Below are positions 52,356 through 60,823 of a DNA stretch of 64,000 nucleotides, in pieces. Made by a program: the position numbers and the translations under genes. Origin of the DNA: Phycisphaerae bacterium (GTDB lineage Bacteria; Planctomycetota; Phycisphaerae; UBA1845; PWPN01); NCBI GenBank assembly GCA_030372985.1, contig JAUCQB010000119.1, positions 1-64,000 on the forward strand. The letters are read 5' to 3'. The notes under the pieces are model-generated. The model had not been told where the DNA came from. It saw nothing but the letters and a program-made list of their open reading frames with translations, and ran no database searches. The first letter of the stretch is position 1, and each line of letters begins with the position of its first letter.

Positions 52356-54185
52356 CTATTCGGCTGCATTCCGCTCGGCTTGCAGCAGTCCCATGAAGCG
52401 TTTGTGGGTCAGCTTGAAGATGATGCCGGTTACGAGGCAGATTGCCACGAAGACCGCGACGCTCGACCAGTTGCCGACGTAAGCCGAACTGAACGCGATT
52501 GTGCCGGCGGCGACCATGATCGCCCCGACGGCCGCAACGACCAGGCCGCTGGGGATATACAGGGCCGAGCGGGGCTGGATGCCGGCTTTTTTGGCGATCG
52601 GACCCCACCAGCCCAACGGTCGTGCCCGCTTGTAGAATTCGATCAGCCTTTCTTCCGGATCCGGCTTGGTCAGCAGGGCGACCAGAACCCAGAGCACGAA
52701 GGTCATCGCGATTGAGGACAGCACGACCGGATAACCCACGTCGCTCTTGGCGTCGACTGACAATCCGAAGAAGTCGGCGATTCGTGCGAACGTTTCGGCG
52801 ACCCATTCGAAGATGACGTACTGGTTGATCAGGAATATCGCCGGTCCGCCGAAAGACGCCGCCAGCCGTGCCTTGCCGTTGAACCGCCACCACCACCACT
52901 GACCCCAGTTGGCGGTGATTTCGGCGGAAGACAGACCGAGCATGAACAAGGAGATATTGATCACATTCTCAGCCGTCGTGGCGACTAGAATGGCCAAGCC
53001 CATGATTGCGATCATCACGATGCGGCCCACGTTCATGTAGTGGCTCATGGACGCTTGGGGCACGATCGAACGTTTATACACGTCGTTGAGGAAGACCTGT
53101 GCGCCGAAGTTCAGGTTGGAGCTGACGGTCGACATGATCGCCGCCGCCAGGCCGCTGACCGCCAGGCCCAGGAGACCGGCCGGCAGATACTCCTTCAGCA
53201 GCATGCCGTACGCGAGTTCCTTGTTGATTCGCCCGTCGTGCAGGCCGGGCCATTTGCACATCGCCCCCAGGGCCGGCATCGTGGTCACCGCCAGCAGGAA
53301 GAACAGCACGACTTCGGTCCATATGTACATCTTGGATGCTTCGCGGGCGTTCTTGCACGACAGGAGGCGCTGTCCCTCCATGGCCCCGGCCATCGGGGCG
53401 ACGTCGCCGCCATAGCCCACGGCCGTGCCCACCGTCCAGGCGATGATGCCGATGACCCCCAGGTACTCGTGGCTGGAAGGGGGGTGCCAGGTCACGACCG
53501 AGGTGCCGAACTGGCTCACCAGCGAGTCATACAAGCCTGATGGGCCGCCGAAATCAATCCAGACGGCGCCCATGAGAACGAACGCTGCGGCGATCATCAC
53601 CCAGGTCTGGATGAAGTCGGTCACCACCACGCCCACGTATCCGGATAACAGCACGTAAAGCATCAGCACGGGGATGACCACCAGGTAGGTTTCCCATTTC
53701 TCCCAGCCCAGCATGGGGTTGAGCACTTTGTGGATTCCCAGCAGGCCGGAACCGGTCCACGCGACCACGGCAATGAACGCGCTGCGGATCGAGACCCATG
53801 ACCGCATGGTCAGGGCCGGGGCTCCGACAAATCGGAACTCGTAGAACTCGGGCGAGGTGAAGATGTGGAGCCGGCGCCAGAACACCGCGAACAGAATGGC
53901 CCCGATCATCAGAGCCAGCCCGAACCTGCTGATGTACCACCAGCAGATACAGATGCCCGAGATGACGGTCATGCCGCAATAGGCGGTGATCGCGTCGGTG
54001 TTCATGCACGTGGCGGCGTAGGAAAAACCTGCCAGCCATCCGGGCATCTTGCGGTCCGCCAGGAAGTAGCTTTCCAGGTCCTTCTGGGCGCGTTTTCGGA
54101 AATAGAAACCCACGACGACAAGGCTGGTCATGTACCCGGCCAGCACCAGGTAGTCGAGCGTATGAAAAGCACTGTCAGCAAGCAT
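52356..54185 (-). CDS. Sodium:solute symporter (SSS family) linked to an AGE epimerase
   Basis: A 609-residue protein with about 13-15 TM helices. The N-terminal SSS pattern is KDLESYFLADRKMPGWLAGFSYAATCM. Later segments include GDVAPMAGAMEGQRLLSCKNA and LLGLAVSGLAAAIMSTVSS, the sodium-site helix region. It starts 12 bp after the AGE-family gene, so the two form an operon and probably handle the same sugar or amino sugar. It is only distantly similar to the SSS protein at 22628. Confidence 0.93.
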   Translation of the reverse strand: MLADSAFHTLDYLVLAGYMTSLVVVGFYFRKRAQKDLESYFLADRKMPGWLAGFSYAATCMNTDAITAYCGMTVISGICICWWYISRFGLALMIGAILFAVFWRRLHIFTSPEFYEFRFVGAPALTMRSWVSIRSAFIAVVAWTGSGLLGIHKVLNPMLGWEKWETYLVVIPVLMLYVLLSGYVGVVVTDFIQTWVMIAAAFVLMGAVWIDFGGPSGLYDSLVSQFGTSVVTWHPPSSHEYLGVIGIIAWTVGTAVGYGGDVAPMAGAMEGQRLLSCKNAREASKMYIWTEVVLFFLLAVTTMPALGAMCKWPGLHDGRINKELAYGMLLKEYLPAGLLGLAVSGLAAAIMSTVSSNLNFGAQVFLNDVYKRSIVPQASMSHYMNVGRIVMIAIMGLAILVATTAENVINISLFMLGLSSAEITANWGQWWWWRFNGKARLAASFGGPAIFLINQYVIFEWVAETFARIADFFGLSVDAKSDVGYPVVLSSIAMTFVLWVLVALLTKPDPEERLIEFYKRARPLGWWGPIAKKAGIQPRSALYIPSGLVVAAVGAIMVAAGTIAFSSAYVGNWSSVAVFVAICLVTGIIFKLTHKRFMGLLQAERNAAE

Positions 54186-54197
54186 GCCGGTCGTTGC

Positions 54198-55379
54198 TCA
54201 CGCCTTGTCCTTCATGGTCTCGAACTCGCGCCAGCACATGTAAAGCCCGCGCGGGACATGGTAACAACCCTTCCACTTCCCGCCCTTGAGATCCAGCAGC
54301 GGTTCGCCACGGCGGTTCAAGTAGCCGAACCACTCGCCATATTGGGGGTCCGGAAACCGCTTCCATGTGTAGTCGTGGACTCGCTCGTACCACTGTCGGC
54401 AGTCGCTGCGCCCGGTGACGTTCCATGCGATGGCGAGTGCGACAAGCGTTTCGATGTGTACCCACCACAGCTTCTGGTCCCATTCGAGCTGCACCGGAGG
54501 CCGGTCCTTGATGTCACGGTAGTAGAGAATCCCCTCATATCGATCGTCCCAGCCGAACTGGATCAGGTTGACGATGGCGTCGACGCACTTGTCGATGACG
54601 GCCCGGTCGCCGCCAAAGCGGCGAATCGCTTCGATCATGAACCACATGGTCTCGATACCGTGGCCCGGCAGGATGATCCGGCCCTCGAAGCAGTCGGGAT
54701 GCGAGCCGTCCGGGGCCACGTTGTCCCAGGTGATCCGCCGCTCGTTGTCGTAGAAGAACGTCATAATCTCGCGGATGGAGTCGTCGATCGTCCGGTGAAT
54801 CTCATCGTCGGGCACGACGCCTTTAACTTCCAAGGCCAGATTGATCAGGATCATCGGAAAGGCCTGAGATTTCAGCGGCCGCGTGCCGGGGACCTGCTTG
54901 TTGTACTTGCCCTTGGGATTGTCCCGGCGTCTCAACACGTTGCGAAAGGTTGTGACGGCGATATCGGCGGTCTGCGAATCGCCGGAGGCCAGGGCATACT
55001 GCGCAAAGCCCATGGCCGCGAAGCAGTCGGTGAACCAGTTGTAGGGCTGAATGAGGGGCTTCCCCTCACGGGTCAGCGAGAAGTACCAGTTGCCCTCGTC
55101 GTCCGCGCCGTGCCGCTTGAGAAAATCGGCGCCGTGACGCGCGATCTCCAGCCAGGCCGTCCGCTGCTCGACCTGGCGGTACAGCATGGAGAACGTCCAC
55201 ACCTGCCTGGCCTGCAGCCAGATGAACTTGTCGGTATCGAACACGTTTCCCGCTCGATCCAGGCAGGTGAAGTAGCCGCCTTTGTCCCGGTCGATCGAAT
55301 GTTCTTCCCAGAACGGGATGACGTCTTCGAGCAGATGAGCGCGATAGAGATCGGAGAGTTCCGACAGGTTGTGGTGCAT
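54198..55379 (-). CDS. AGE-family epimerase (N-acylglucosamine 2-epimerase / aldose-ketose isomerase type)
   Basis: A 393-residue (alpha/alpha)6-barrel protein. Family motifs are IWLQARQVWTFSMLYRQ, HGIETMWFMIEAIRR (His for proton transfer), EGILYYRD, KLWWVHIETLVAL and a C-terminal GGKWKGCYHVPRGLYMC. AGE members interconvert GlcNAc and ManNAc, isomerise mannose and fructose, or epimerise cellobiose. The GKWKGCYHVPR ending is common in the AGE/RnBP branch. The co-transcribed SSS transporter suggests uptake and isomerisation of an imported sugar such as sialic acid-derived ManNAc or a mannoside product; no nanA-like gene is in view. Confidence 0.9.
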   Translation of the reverse strand: MHHNLSELSDLYRAHLLEDVIPFWEEHSIDRDKGGYFTCLDRAGNVFDTDKFIWLQARQVWTFSMLYRQVEQRTAWLEIARHGADFLKRHGADDEGNWYFSLTREGKPLIQPYNWFTDCFAAMGFAQYALASGDSQTADIAVTTFRNVLRRRDNPKGKYNKQVPGTRPLKSQAFPMILINLALEVKGVVPDDEIHRTIDDSIREIMTFFYDNERRITWDNVAPDGSHPDCFEGRIILPGHGIETMWFMIEAIRRFGGDRAVIDKCVDAIVNLIQFGWDDRYEGILYYRDIKDRPPVQLEWDQKLWWVHIETLVALAIAWNVTGRSDCRQWYERVHDYTWKRFPDPQYGEWFGYLNRRGEPLLDLKGGKWKGCYHVPRGLYMCWREFETMKDKA

Positions 55380-55661
55380 GAGATATGCCTCGACAAGTAC
55401 CCTTCTGGTGTCTCCGACAGCGGAAAGCCTGATCAGCGACTGCAGACTTCTCTTTCGTCCGGCGAACCGAGTCCCAACAGCCTAAGGACTACGCTTATCC
55501 CGTCAACTGTTTTCGAGGTCTCGCCGGTGTGTCGACTGCTTGGTCGGATCAAATGCGCAGATTTCGAACCGGCTCTGATGTAGAATCTGCACACGAGCCT
55601 TCGGGAAGATCGGCGGGCGGCGGCAAGAAGCGGTTTCGTAAGATCCCAGAGCGCGTTCGCG

Positions 55662-56498
55662 ATGAGGCAACCGCAGATACAGACGTGGGAACACGGCTCA
55701 TCAGGCCCCTTGGTTATCGTTCTGCACGGCGGGCCGGCGGCGGCCGGTTCCGCCCGGCCGATGGCCCGGGAGCTGGCGAACGAATTCCGGGTGCTCGAAC
55801 CGTGGCAGCGTGGCAGCGGGAATGAGCCGCTGACCGTGGCCCGGCATGTCGCCGACCTGCACGAGCTGATCGAGTCGCGATGTGGTCGTGAAAGGCCCGC
55901 TCTGGTGGGGGAGTCCTGGGGGGCCATGCTCGCCCTGGCGTATGCCGCGGAGCATCCCGATGCCGCCGGGCCGTTGGTTCTTGTCGGCTGCGGCACCTTT
56001 GACACGGCCAGCCGGACCAGGCTCATGCACACGCGCGAGCAACGGATCACCGAGGAGATGCGAGAGCACCTGAGAAACCTGGAGGCGGAGTGCCTTCAAC
56101 CCGCTGAGCGGATCAGGCGGATGCAGCAGGTCTTCTCGCGGGCAGACGATTATGAGCCGATCGTCGGCCGGAACGAGCAGGATATGACGCCGGAATTCGA
56201 TCTTGAGGCCCATACCGAGACCTGGAACGACATGTTGCGGCTTCAGGCCGAGGGCGTCTTTCCCGAGGCGTTTGGACGTATCAAGTCGCCTGTCCTGATG
56301 CTGCACGGTGACCACGATCCTCATCCGGGGCGAATGATCGAGGCCGTCCTGCGGCGGCACATGCCGCAACTGGAATACCACGAACTGGCCCGCTGCGGGC
56401 ACAGTCCCTGGAACGAACGCCACGCCCGCGAAGAGTTCTGTGCCGTCCTGCGGAGTTGGCTGTTCAGCAACATCGCCCCATCCAGTGCGGAATCGTGA
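55662..56498 (+). CDS. Alpha/beta hydrolase
   Basis: A 278-residue serine hydrolase. The oxyanion motif is LHGGPAAAG, the nucleophile elbow GESWGAM, the acid in HGDHDPHPG and the His in CGHSPWNE, so the Ser-Asp-His triad is complete. There is no signal peptide. It resembles proline iminopeptidase or haloperoxidase-type hydrolases. It is divergent from the AGE gene and 130 bp before the agmatinase gene. No clear ribosome-binding site precedes the ATG, so the start may be slightly off. The substrate is unknown. Confidence 0.88.
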   Translation: MRQPQIQTWEHGSSGPLVIVLHGGPAAAGSARPMARELANEFRVLEPWQRGSGNEPLTVARHVADLHELIESRCGRERPALVGESWGAMLALAYAAEHPDAAGPLVLVGCGTFDTASRTRLMHTREQRITEEMREHLRNLEAECLQPAERIRRMQQVFSRADDYEPIVGRNEQDMTPEFDLEAHTETWNDMLRLQAEGVFPEAFGRIKSPVLMLHGDHDPHPGRMIEAVLRRHMPQLEYHELARCGHSPWNERHAREEFCAVLRSWLFSNIAPSSAES

Positions 56499-56627
56499 AA
56501 GGCGACCCCGACACGACCTGCGGCCGTCGGCATTCCTTGAATCGCTCCAGAGCAGGGAGTATCTTTCTGGGTTGTTCGTGGCTTGGCCAGAGACGATTTG
56601 CGTCGATCTGAGAAGGAGCGACAGTTC

Positions 56628-57671
56628 ATGAGCGAAGAAGGCCTGTTTCAATCGCCGTGGAATTTCCTGGGCATGCCGGAGGACTTGGCCTCCCCGCAGC
56701 GAGCAAAGGCATGGTTACTGCCTGTTCCTTACGAGTCCACGACCTCTTACGGTGCGGGCACGCGCAACGGACCGGCCGCAATCATCGCCGCCTCGCGTCA
56801 GGTCGAGCTGTTCGACTGCGAGTTCGGCAACGAGCCGGCCATGGAATACGGTGTTCACACAATGAACCCGCTCGGCTTGGTCCACCGCAGCCCCGACCTC
56901 ATGGTCAAGGCGATCGAAGAGGCGGTCGCGGGGATTCTTTCGGGCACGCCACGGCCGGAGGTGCTGGTCCTTCTCGGCGGCGAGCATACGATTTCGCCAG
57001 GAGTCGCCCGAGGCATGGCCCGGTCGATCGGCAAGGACAACCTGGTCTGCGTCCAGGTGGATGCCCACGCCGATCTGCGCGACGAATATGAAGGCTCGCC
57101 GTTCAGCCACGCCTGCGCCGCCCGGCGGATTCTGGACGTCTGCCCGGTCTTCCAGATCGGCATCCGCAACATCTCGGCCGGCGAGGAGCCGTTTCGCCGC
57201 TCCTGCGACCGCGTGCACACGGTCTTTGCCGAGGAGTCCACGGCCGCCGACGGGGCGTTTCTCAAGGACCTGGCCGCGTTCGTTCGCGGCAAGCAGGTCT
57301 TTTTCACCATCGACCTGGACGGCCTCGACCCGTCGATTATGCCGGCCGTCGGCACCCCCGAGCCCGGCGGGATTCTTTGGCACCGAATGCTCGAGATCTG
57401 CCGGGTCATCACCCGCGAAGCCGCCCACATCCCGGTTTTCGACGTCGTGGAACTCGCTCCCATCCCCGGCTTTATTGCCCCGGATTTCCTGTCGGCGAAG
57501 CTGGTGTATAAGATCCTGTCGTACACGCTGGCCGATCTCAACGACGAGAGGTGGGCGCACGATCCCGAGCAGCTTGCCAGAGGGACCGCTGCACAGCAGC
57601 GGTTTGAGAAGGGGCAGTCGTGTACGCACGAGGACCTGAAAGAGCAACTGGAGCGTGAATCCCAGGAGTGA
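56628..57671 (+). CDS. speB: Agmatinase / ureohydrolase
   Basis: About 347 residues from MSEEGLFQSPWNFLG (AAGGAG upstream). Mn-binding motifs of the arginase/agmatinase family are GGEHTIS, DAHADLRDEYEG and SHACAARR, with TIDLDGLDPSIMPAVGTPEPGG. It cleaves agmatine to putrescine and urea. At the polyamine level it supplies putrescine for the deoxyhypusine-synthase-like enzyme at 60.8 kb, while the ornithine-decarboxylase-type gene at 62.2 kb is an alternative source. A 60-bp piece of its own sequence recurs just after its stop. Confidence 0.93.
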   Translation: MSEEGLFQSPWNFLGMPEDLASPQRAKAWLLPVPYESTTSYGAGTRNGPAAIIAASRQVELFDCEFGNEPAMEYGVHTMNPLGLVHRSPDLMVKAIEEAVAGILSGTPRPEVLVLLGGEHTISPGVARGMARSIGKDNLVCVQVDAHADLRDEYEGSPFSHACAARRILDVCPVFQIGIRNISAGEEPFRRSCDRVHTVFAEESTAADGAFLKDLAAFVRGKQVFFTIDLDGLDPSIMPAVGTPEPGGILWHRMLEICRVITREAAHIPVFDVVELAPIPGFIAPDFLSAKLVYKILSYTLADLNDERWAHDPEQLARGTAAQQRFEKGQSCTHEDLKEQLERESQE

Positions 57672-57678
57672 TAGGATC

Positions 57679-57738
57679 GGCCGTCGGCACCCCCGAGCCC
57701 GGCGGAATCCTGTGGCAACGGATGCTGGAGATCTGCCG
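57679..57738 (+). pseudogene. Partial tandem copy of speB (60 bp)
   Basis: The 60 bp from 57679 repeat 57344-57403 inside speB with 6 mismatches by eye and no gaps. They encode AVGTPEPGGILWQRMLEICR against AVGTPEPGGILWHRMLEICR in the intact gene. Mismatches are mostly third-position, so the piece evolved as coding DNA and is probably the remains of a second agmatinase gene rather than a fresh duplication. It ends abruptly just before the gene at 57762. Confidence 0.8.
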
Positions 57739-57761
57739 CAGCTCGTCGGAGAACACGAACT

Positions 57762-58295
57762 ATGGACCAACTCGACTACTACCGCAAGCACCCTCCACGG
57801 TGCGTCAAGGATTTCAAAGTCCACCCTGTAATCCTCGAAGGCGCCGTCTTTGACGGTCACGGTTCCGACACCAATCCCGTATTCAGCCTGCACTGTCTTT
57901 GCGGCCATGCCAGACTCTTTGTGCTCGGGCACTATTGGCGAAATCCTTACTACGGGAACAAGTCATTCTTTGTCGACCCACTTGCGCTCCAATGCGAGGC
58001 CTGCGGCAAGGTCACGGGGCTTTTTGATGGGAGCGTTCACGGTTACGATCCTGAGTGTTGTGACTTGCACCCAGAGAGAGAAGGGCTGAGCGAACGCGTT
58101 GCGTTTGAGTGTGAGGAATGTGGACGCCAACCTTTCGTGGTCTTCGCCCGATTTGAATATCCCGATGATCTGTTCAACAAGGAGTTCGACGGCTTCCGCG
58201 GGCGCGAACAAGATCTGTTCACGTGGTTCAGCTTGCTCGGCATCTGTTCGAAGTGCTCTCGCCAGCTTGAGATCACGGATTTTGAGTGTTCCTGA
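57762..58295 (+). CDS. Hypothetical protein with zinc-ribbon-like Cys pairs
   Basis: A 177-residue protein with four CxxC- or CxC-type pairs: HCLCGHARLF, QCEACGKVTG, FECEECGRQPF and GICSKCSRQLE. These look like two zinc-ribbon modules around a body rich in aromatic and acidic residues. GGAG stands 11 nt before the ATG. It lies directly behind the speB fragment. Base use is less GC-rich than its neighbours (codons such as TTT, AAT, GAA are common), a possible sign of later arrival. No family is recognised; it might bind nucleic acid or protein. Confidence 0.75.
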   Translation: MDQLDYYRKHPPRCVKDFKVHPVILEGAVFDGHGSDTNPVFSLHCLCGHARLFVLGHYWRNPYYGNKSFFVDPLALQCEACGKVTGLFDGSVHGYDPECCDLHPEREGLSERVAFECEECGRQPFVVFARFEYPDDLFNKEFDGFRGREQDLFTWFSLLGICSKCSRQLEITDFECS

Positions 58296-58410
58296 TCCGA
58301 CATGAATCGTCACGAACTCAAGAGCAGGGAAGCTCTGCCCGTTGCCTGTGGGCAAGGGGCCAGACCTCGGTTCCCTGGGTTACCCGCAGCCTGGAGTTCG
58401 AGCTTTTGCC

Positions 58411-58749
58411 TCAGTCCGATCGCTCAGTGCCCAATGAATAGAGCCCGTGGCCCGCGGTTTTCAGTCGCCCCTGTCGGACCAGTTCGTCCCACACGGCCTT
58501 GGGGTACTGCATCGGTGGCTGGATGGCCTGGACGCCGGAGTGGCCGCCCTTGGTCATCGCTCCGTGGCCCAGCCGCGACTCGTCGTCCAGCCGGGTGAGC
58601 TTGAGCCGCTTTTTGAACGCCTTCATCGCGTCGCGCAGTTGGTCGGGCGTTGCCCCGCTTGGCACACAGGCCGGTTGCGGAGGGACGGGTGACTCGGCAT
58701 TGCTTTGTGAATCGATGGGTTTCTCATCCTGCATAGCTGTAGCTTTCAT
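58411..58749 (-). CDS. Small conserved hypothetical protein
   Basis: A 112-residue basic protein; the start is MKATAMQDEKPIDS or MQDEKPIDS. The N-terminus is Ser/Pro-rich and probably disordered. The conserved-looking part is DQLRDAMKAFKKRLKLTRLD, followed by DESRLGHGAMTKGGHSGVQA and a winged-helix-like end (YPKAVWDELVRQGRLKTAG). I recall the same pattern in other planctomycete genomes. It may bind DNA, but the role is unknown. Confidence 0.7.
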   Translation of the reverse strand: MKATAMQDEKPIDSQSNAESPVPPQPACVPSGATPDQLRDAMKAFKKRLKLTRLDDESRLGHGAMTKGGHSGVQAIQPPMQYPKAVWDELVRQGRLKTAGHGLYSLGTERSD

Positions 58750-59177
58750 CTGACGACACGATCTGCTCGTGTGAGAGAAGCATACCAGCCGGACGGGCGA
58801 TGTCCAGCACCGATGGGGTCAGCGCGCGTGATGCCCAGGCGGCCGTATCAGAACCCCAAGCGCAACAACTTATTGCATCAAGCCTCTCGCGCAGCTGGCT
58901 GAAGCCGGCCGGCACAGAAAGATAAGAGAGAGATGATGCGGCCGCTCGAAACCAGCCGTACAACGGCTGGCCTAAAGCCCGCCTTCGGCGGGGAAGCCCC
59001 GTGAAACGGGGCTAATATGAGCGGCCCTCGTCGGAGTGCTACTTCCTTGATACACACAGGTGGCAATCGCAGGATCTTGGGTAGTGCGACCGTTTTGCGA
59101 TCTGGCCCGTCGCTCGCGCTCCGGGCTCTGTAATGGCGACCCTGGGCCTCTGCCTGTGCCGTCGCGAATCCGTGAGG
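58750..59177. other. Intergenic region with a cloverleaf-like repeat
   Basis: 428 bp between two leftward genes. It holds the multi-hairpin element at 58940-59026. Elsewhere I see no gene or promoter. Confidence 0.45.
58940..59026. repeat. Four-way-junction repeat (closing stem with three hairpins)
   Basis: GGCCGCTC (58940-58947) pairs perfectly with GAGCGGCC (59019-59026). Inside are three perfect hairpins: CCAGCCGT-ACA-ACGGCTGG, CCCGCC-TTC-GGCGGG and AGCCCCGT-GAA-ACGGGGCT. The 87-bp unit has four fully paired stems with 3-nt loops. It is not a tRNA (no anticodon or T loop). It is most likely a REP/MITE-like dispersed element. Confidence 0.75.
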
Positions 59178-60308
59178 TCACCACTTCGCCACGAAGCCGG
59201 CAGTCATCCACTTGCTCGATTCGACCGAGTGGACCACGACCAGCTTGCCTGGAGTCAGTTCGCTCTTGCGGGCCATCTCGTCGAGATGCAGCAGGATCGC
59301 GGCCCCACCGACGTATCCGGTATGACCGGCCCGGAATTTGACCTGGTCCCGGGTGATCCCGAAGTAGTCCACGAACTGTCCGACACCGTTCTCGTACAAC
59401 TGCTTGCTCGGGATCGAGAAGATGCATTGGTCGATGGAGTGTGGATCCAGACGCAGCCTCTCCACCATCCTCACGACCCCCTCGTACAGGAGCCGGGCTG
59501 CGTCTCGGTGGACGGCCGTGAAGTCCTGGCTCAGATGGTGCATCCCTTCCGCGTAGATGAAGGGAATCTGCTTGTCGGGTTCCCCGAGGTTGGCGACTCC
59601 GCCGCCGGCCGTCATGCCGGGTGCGCGGTCGCCGCCTACCGACTCCACGAACGTGCCGATGATTTCATGGGGAACCTGTTGGTCGGGCGGCGAGTCAACG
59701 GCTTCCAGCACCAGCGCTCCTGCCCCATCGGCAAGAATGTAACGCAGGGCAGCCTGCTTTTTGGTGATCCGCGTCTGGTTGAAATAGCAGTTGCGAAGGT
59801 ACACGCTCGACAATTGCGGATAGACCACCAGAGCGGTGTTGACGCGACCGAGGCGTAGGGAGTCATAAGCGACCTGCACGGCCTTGCCCACACCGGAGCA
59901 GTTCGAGTGAATCTCCATCTCCATGCAGGTCTTGATCCCAAGGCGTTCCTGGAGCAAGGCTGAGGTGGGAGGGGTCGACGCATCATAGTTCGAGCTGGCC
60001 AGGATCAGCAGTTCGGCGTCCCTGGGCTGCTTGCCGGCGCACTCGAGTGCTCTCCGGCAAGCCTCCTCGCCCAACGATGCAACAGTATGTGTCAGCCGGT
60101 GGGTTTGGGGATCGACTGCAAAATGCCGCGTTTCAATGCCGCTTTCGGCCAACATGCGGGCTCCAGCCGTAGCGATGAACGACTTGACGCTATCCGGAGC
60201 GTCGGTCAGCGGCCCAAGTACGTCATCAATGTGACAGTTGCGGACGGGATCGTTTGGGAGGAACGAGCCGGTGCCGGTGATCGACACGCGTCTGAGCTGG
60301 GCACACAC
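59178..60308 (-). CDS. KAS III-like (FabH-family) enzyme with atypical active site, GTG start
   Basis: 376 residues. The thiolase fold starts RRVSITGTGSFLPND, and the catalytic Cys lies in IHSNCSGVGKAVQVA. In FabH the other active-site residues are the His of PHQAN and the Asn of GNTSA. Here the equivalent places read IPSKQL and GHTGYVGGAA, so His is replaced by Ser and Asn by His. It therefore cannot decarboxylate malonyl-ACP in the usual way and may be an acyltransferase of the CerJ/PqsB kind or use another acyl substrate. The GTG start is supported by AGGAAAGGA. It is leftward and alone. Confidence 0.88.
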   Translation of the reverse strand: MCAQLRRVSITGTGSFLPNDPVRNCHIDDVLGPLTDAPDSVKSFIATAGARMLAESGIETRHFAVDPQTHRLTHTVASLGEEACRRALECAGKQPRDAELLILASSNYDASTPPTSALLQERLGIKTCMEMEIHSNCSGVGKAVQVAYDSLRLGRVNTALVVYPQLSSVYLRNCYFNQTRITKKQAALRYILADGAGALVLEAVDSPPDQQVPHEIIGTFVESVGGDRAPGMTAGGGVANLGEPDKQIPFIYAEGMHHLSQDFTAVHRDAARLLYEGVVRMVERLRLDPHSIDQCIFSIPSKQLYENGVGQFVDYFGITRDQVKFRAGHTGYVGGAAILLHLDEMARKSELTPGKLVVVHSVESSKWMTAGFVAKW

Positions 60309-60823
60309 GATGATGTCCTTTCCTCAATAGAACGAGTCGGGACCTCTTCCCCTTCGGCAGGGGTCTTTGTCTCGGCCCCGGCATCGCCCTCAGGGTTCTC
60401 GCGCAAGCCGCTTCGGGCAGCCGGGTGGCCGGGCTGAGCGGTCCGGACCACCGTACACGCGTCAATGTCATTGAGGACCCGCAAAGGAGCGTCCAAGCTC
60501 TCACAATGCGGCAGGATCGCGCCACGATCCGGTCGGGACAGGCCCTTTCCCCCCGCCAATCCGGGCAGACCGAGTCTCGGTTGTCGAAGAACGGCATGAT
60601 CTGCCAGGCCGGAAGACGTGCTTTCCGGCCTGCTGAGACCGCCTCTTCTTGAAAGCCTGGCGCAGGGACAGTATGTTTCTTTGCCTTGGTATCCCGGCAC
60701 GGCGGCACGGGGTGAGGTCTGGCGCGGAGAGAGGAGCCTCAGCTTGCTGTGGCGGACGAGAGAGCCGGCGTCGGCCCCCATGGGAAAGAGAAGAAAGGGC
60801 GGCCAGGACAGAGGAGGATGATA
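60309..60823. other. Divergent intergenic region
   Basis: 515 bp between the KAS III-like gene and the deoxyhypusine-synthase-like gene. The 560-residue minus ORF covering it is a shadow of the downstream gene. No clear promoter boxes or repeats are seen. Confidence 0.35.

Noticed and set aside
58940-59026. tRNA or tmRNA-like gene
   Set aside because: The cloverleaf shape is striking, but there is no T-loop GTTCRA, no 7-nt anticodon loop, and loops are only 3 nt.
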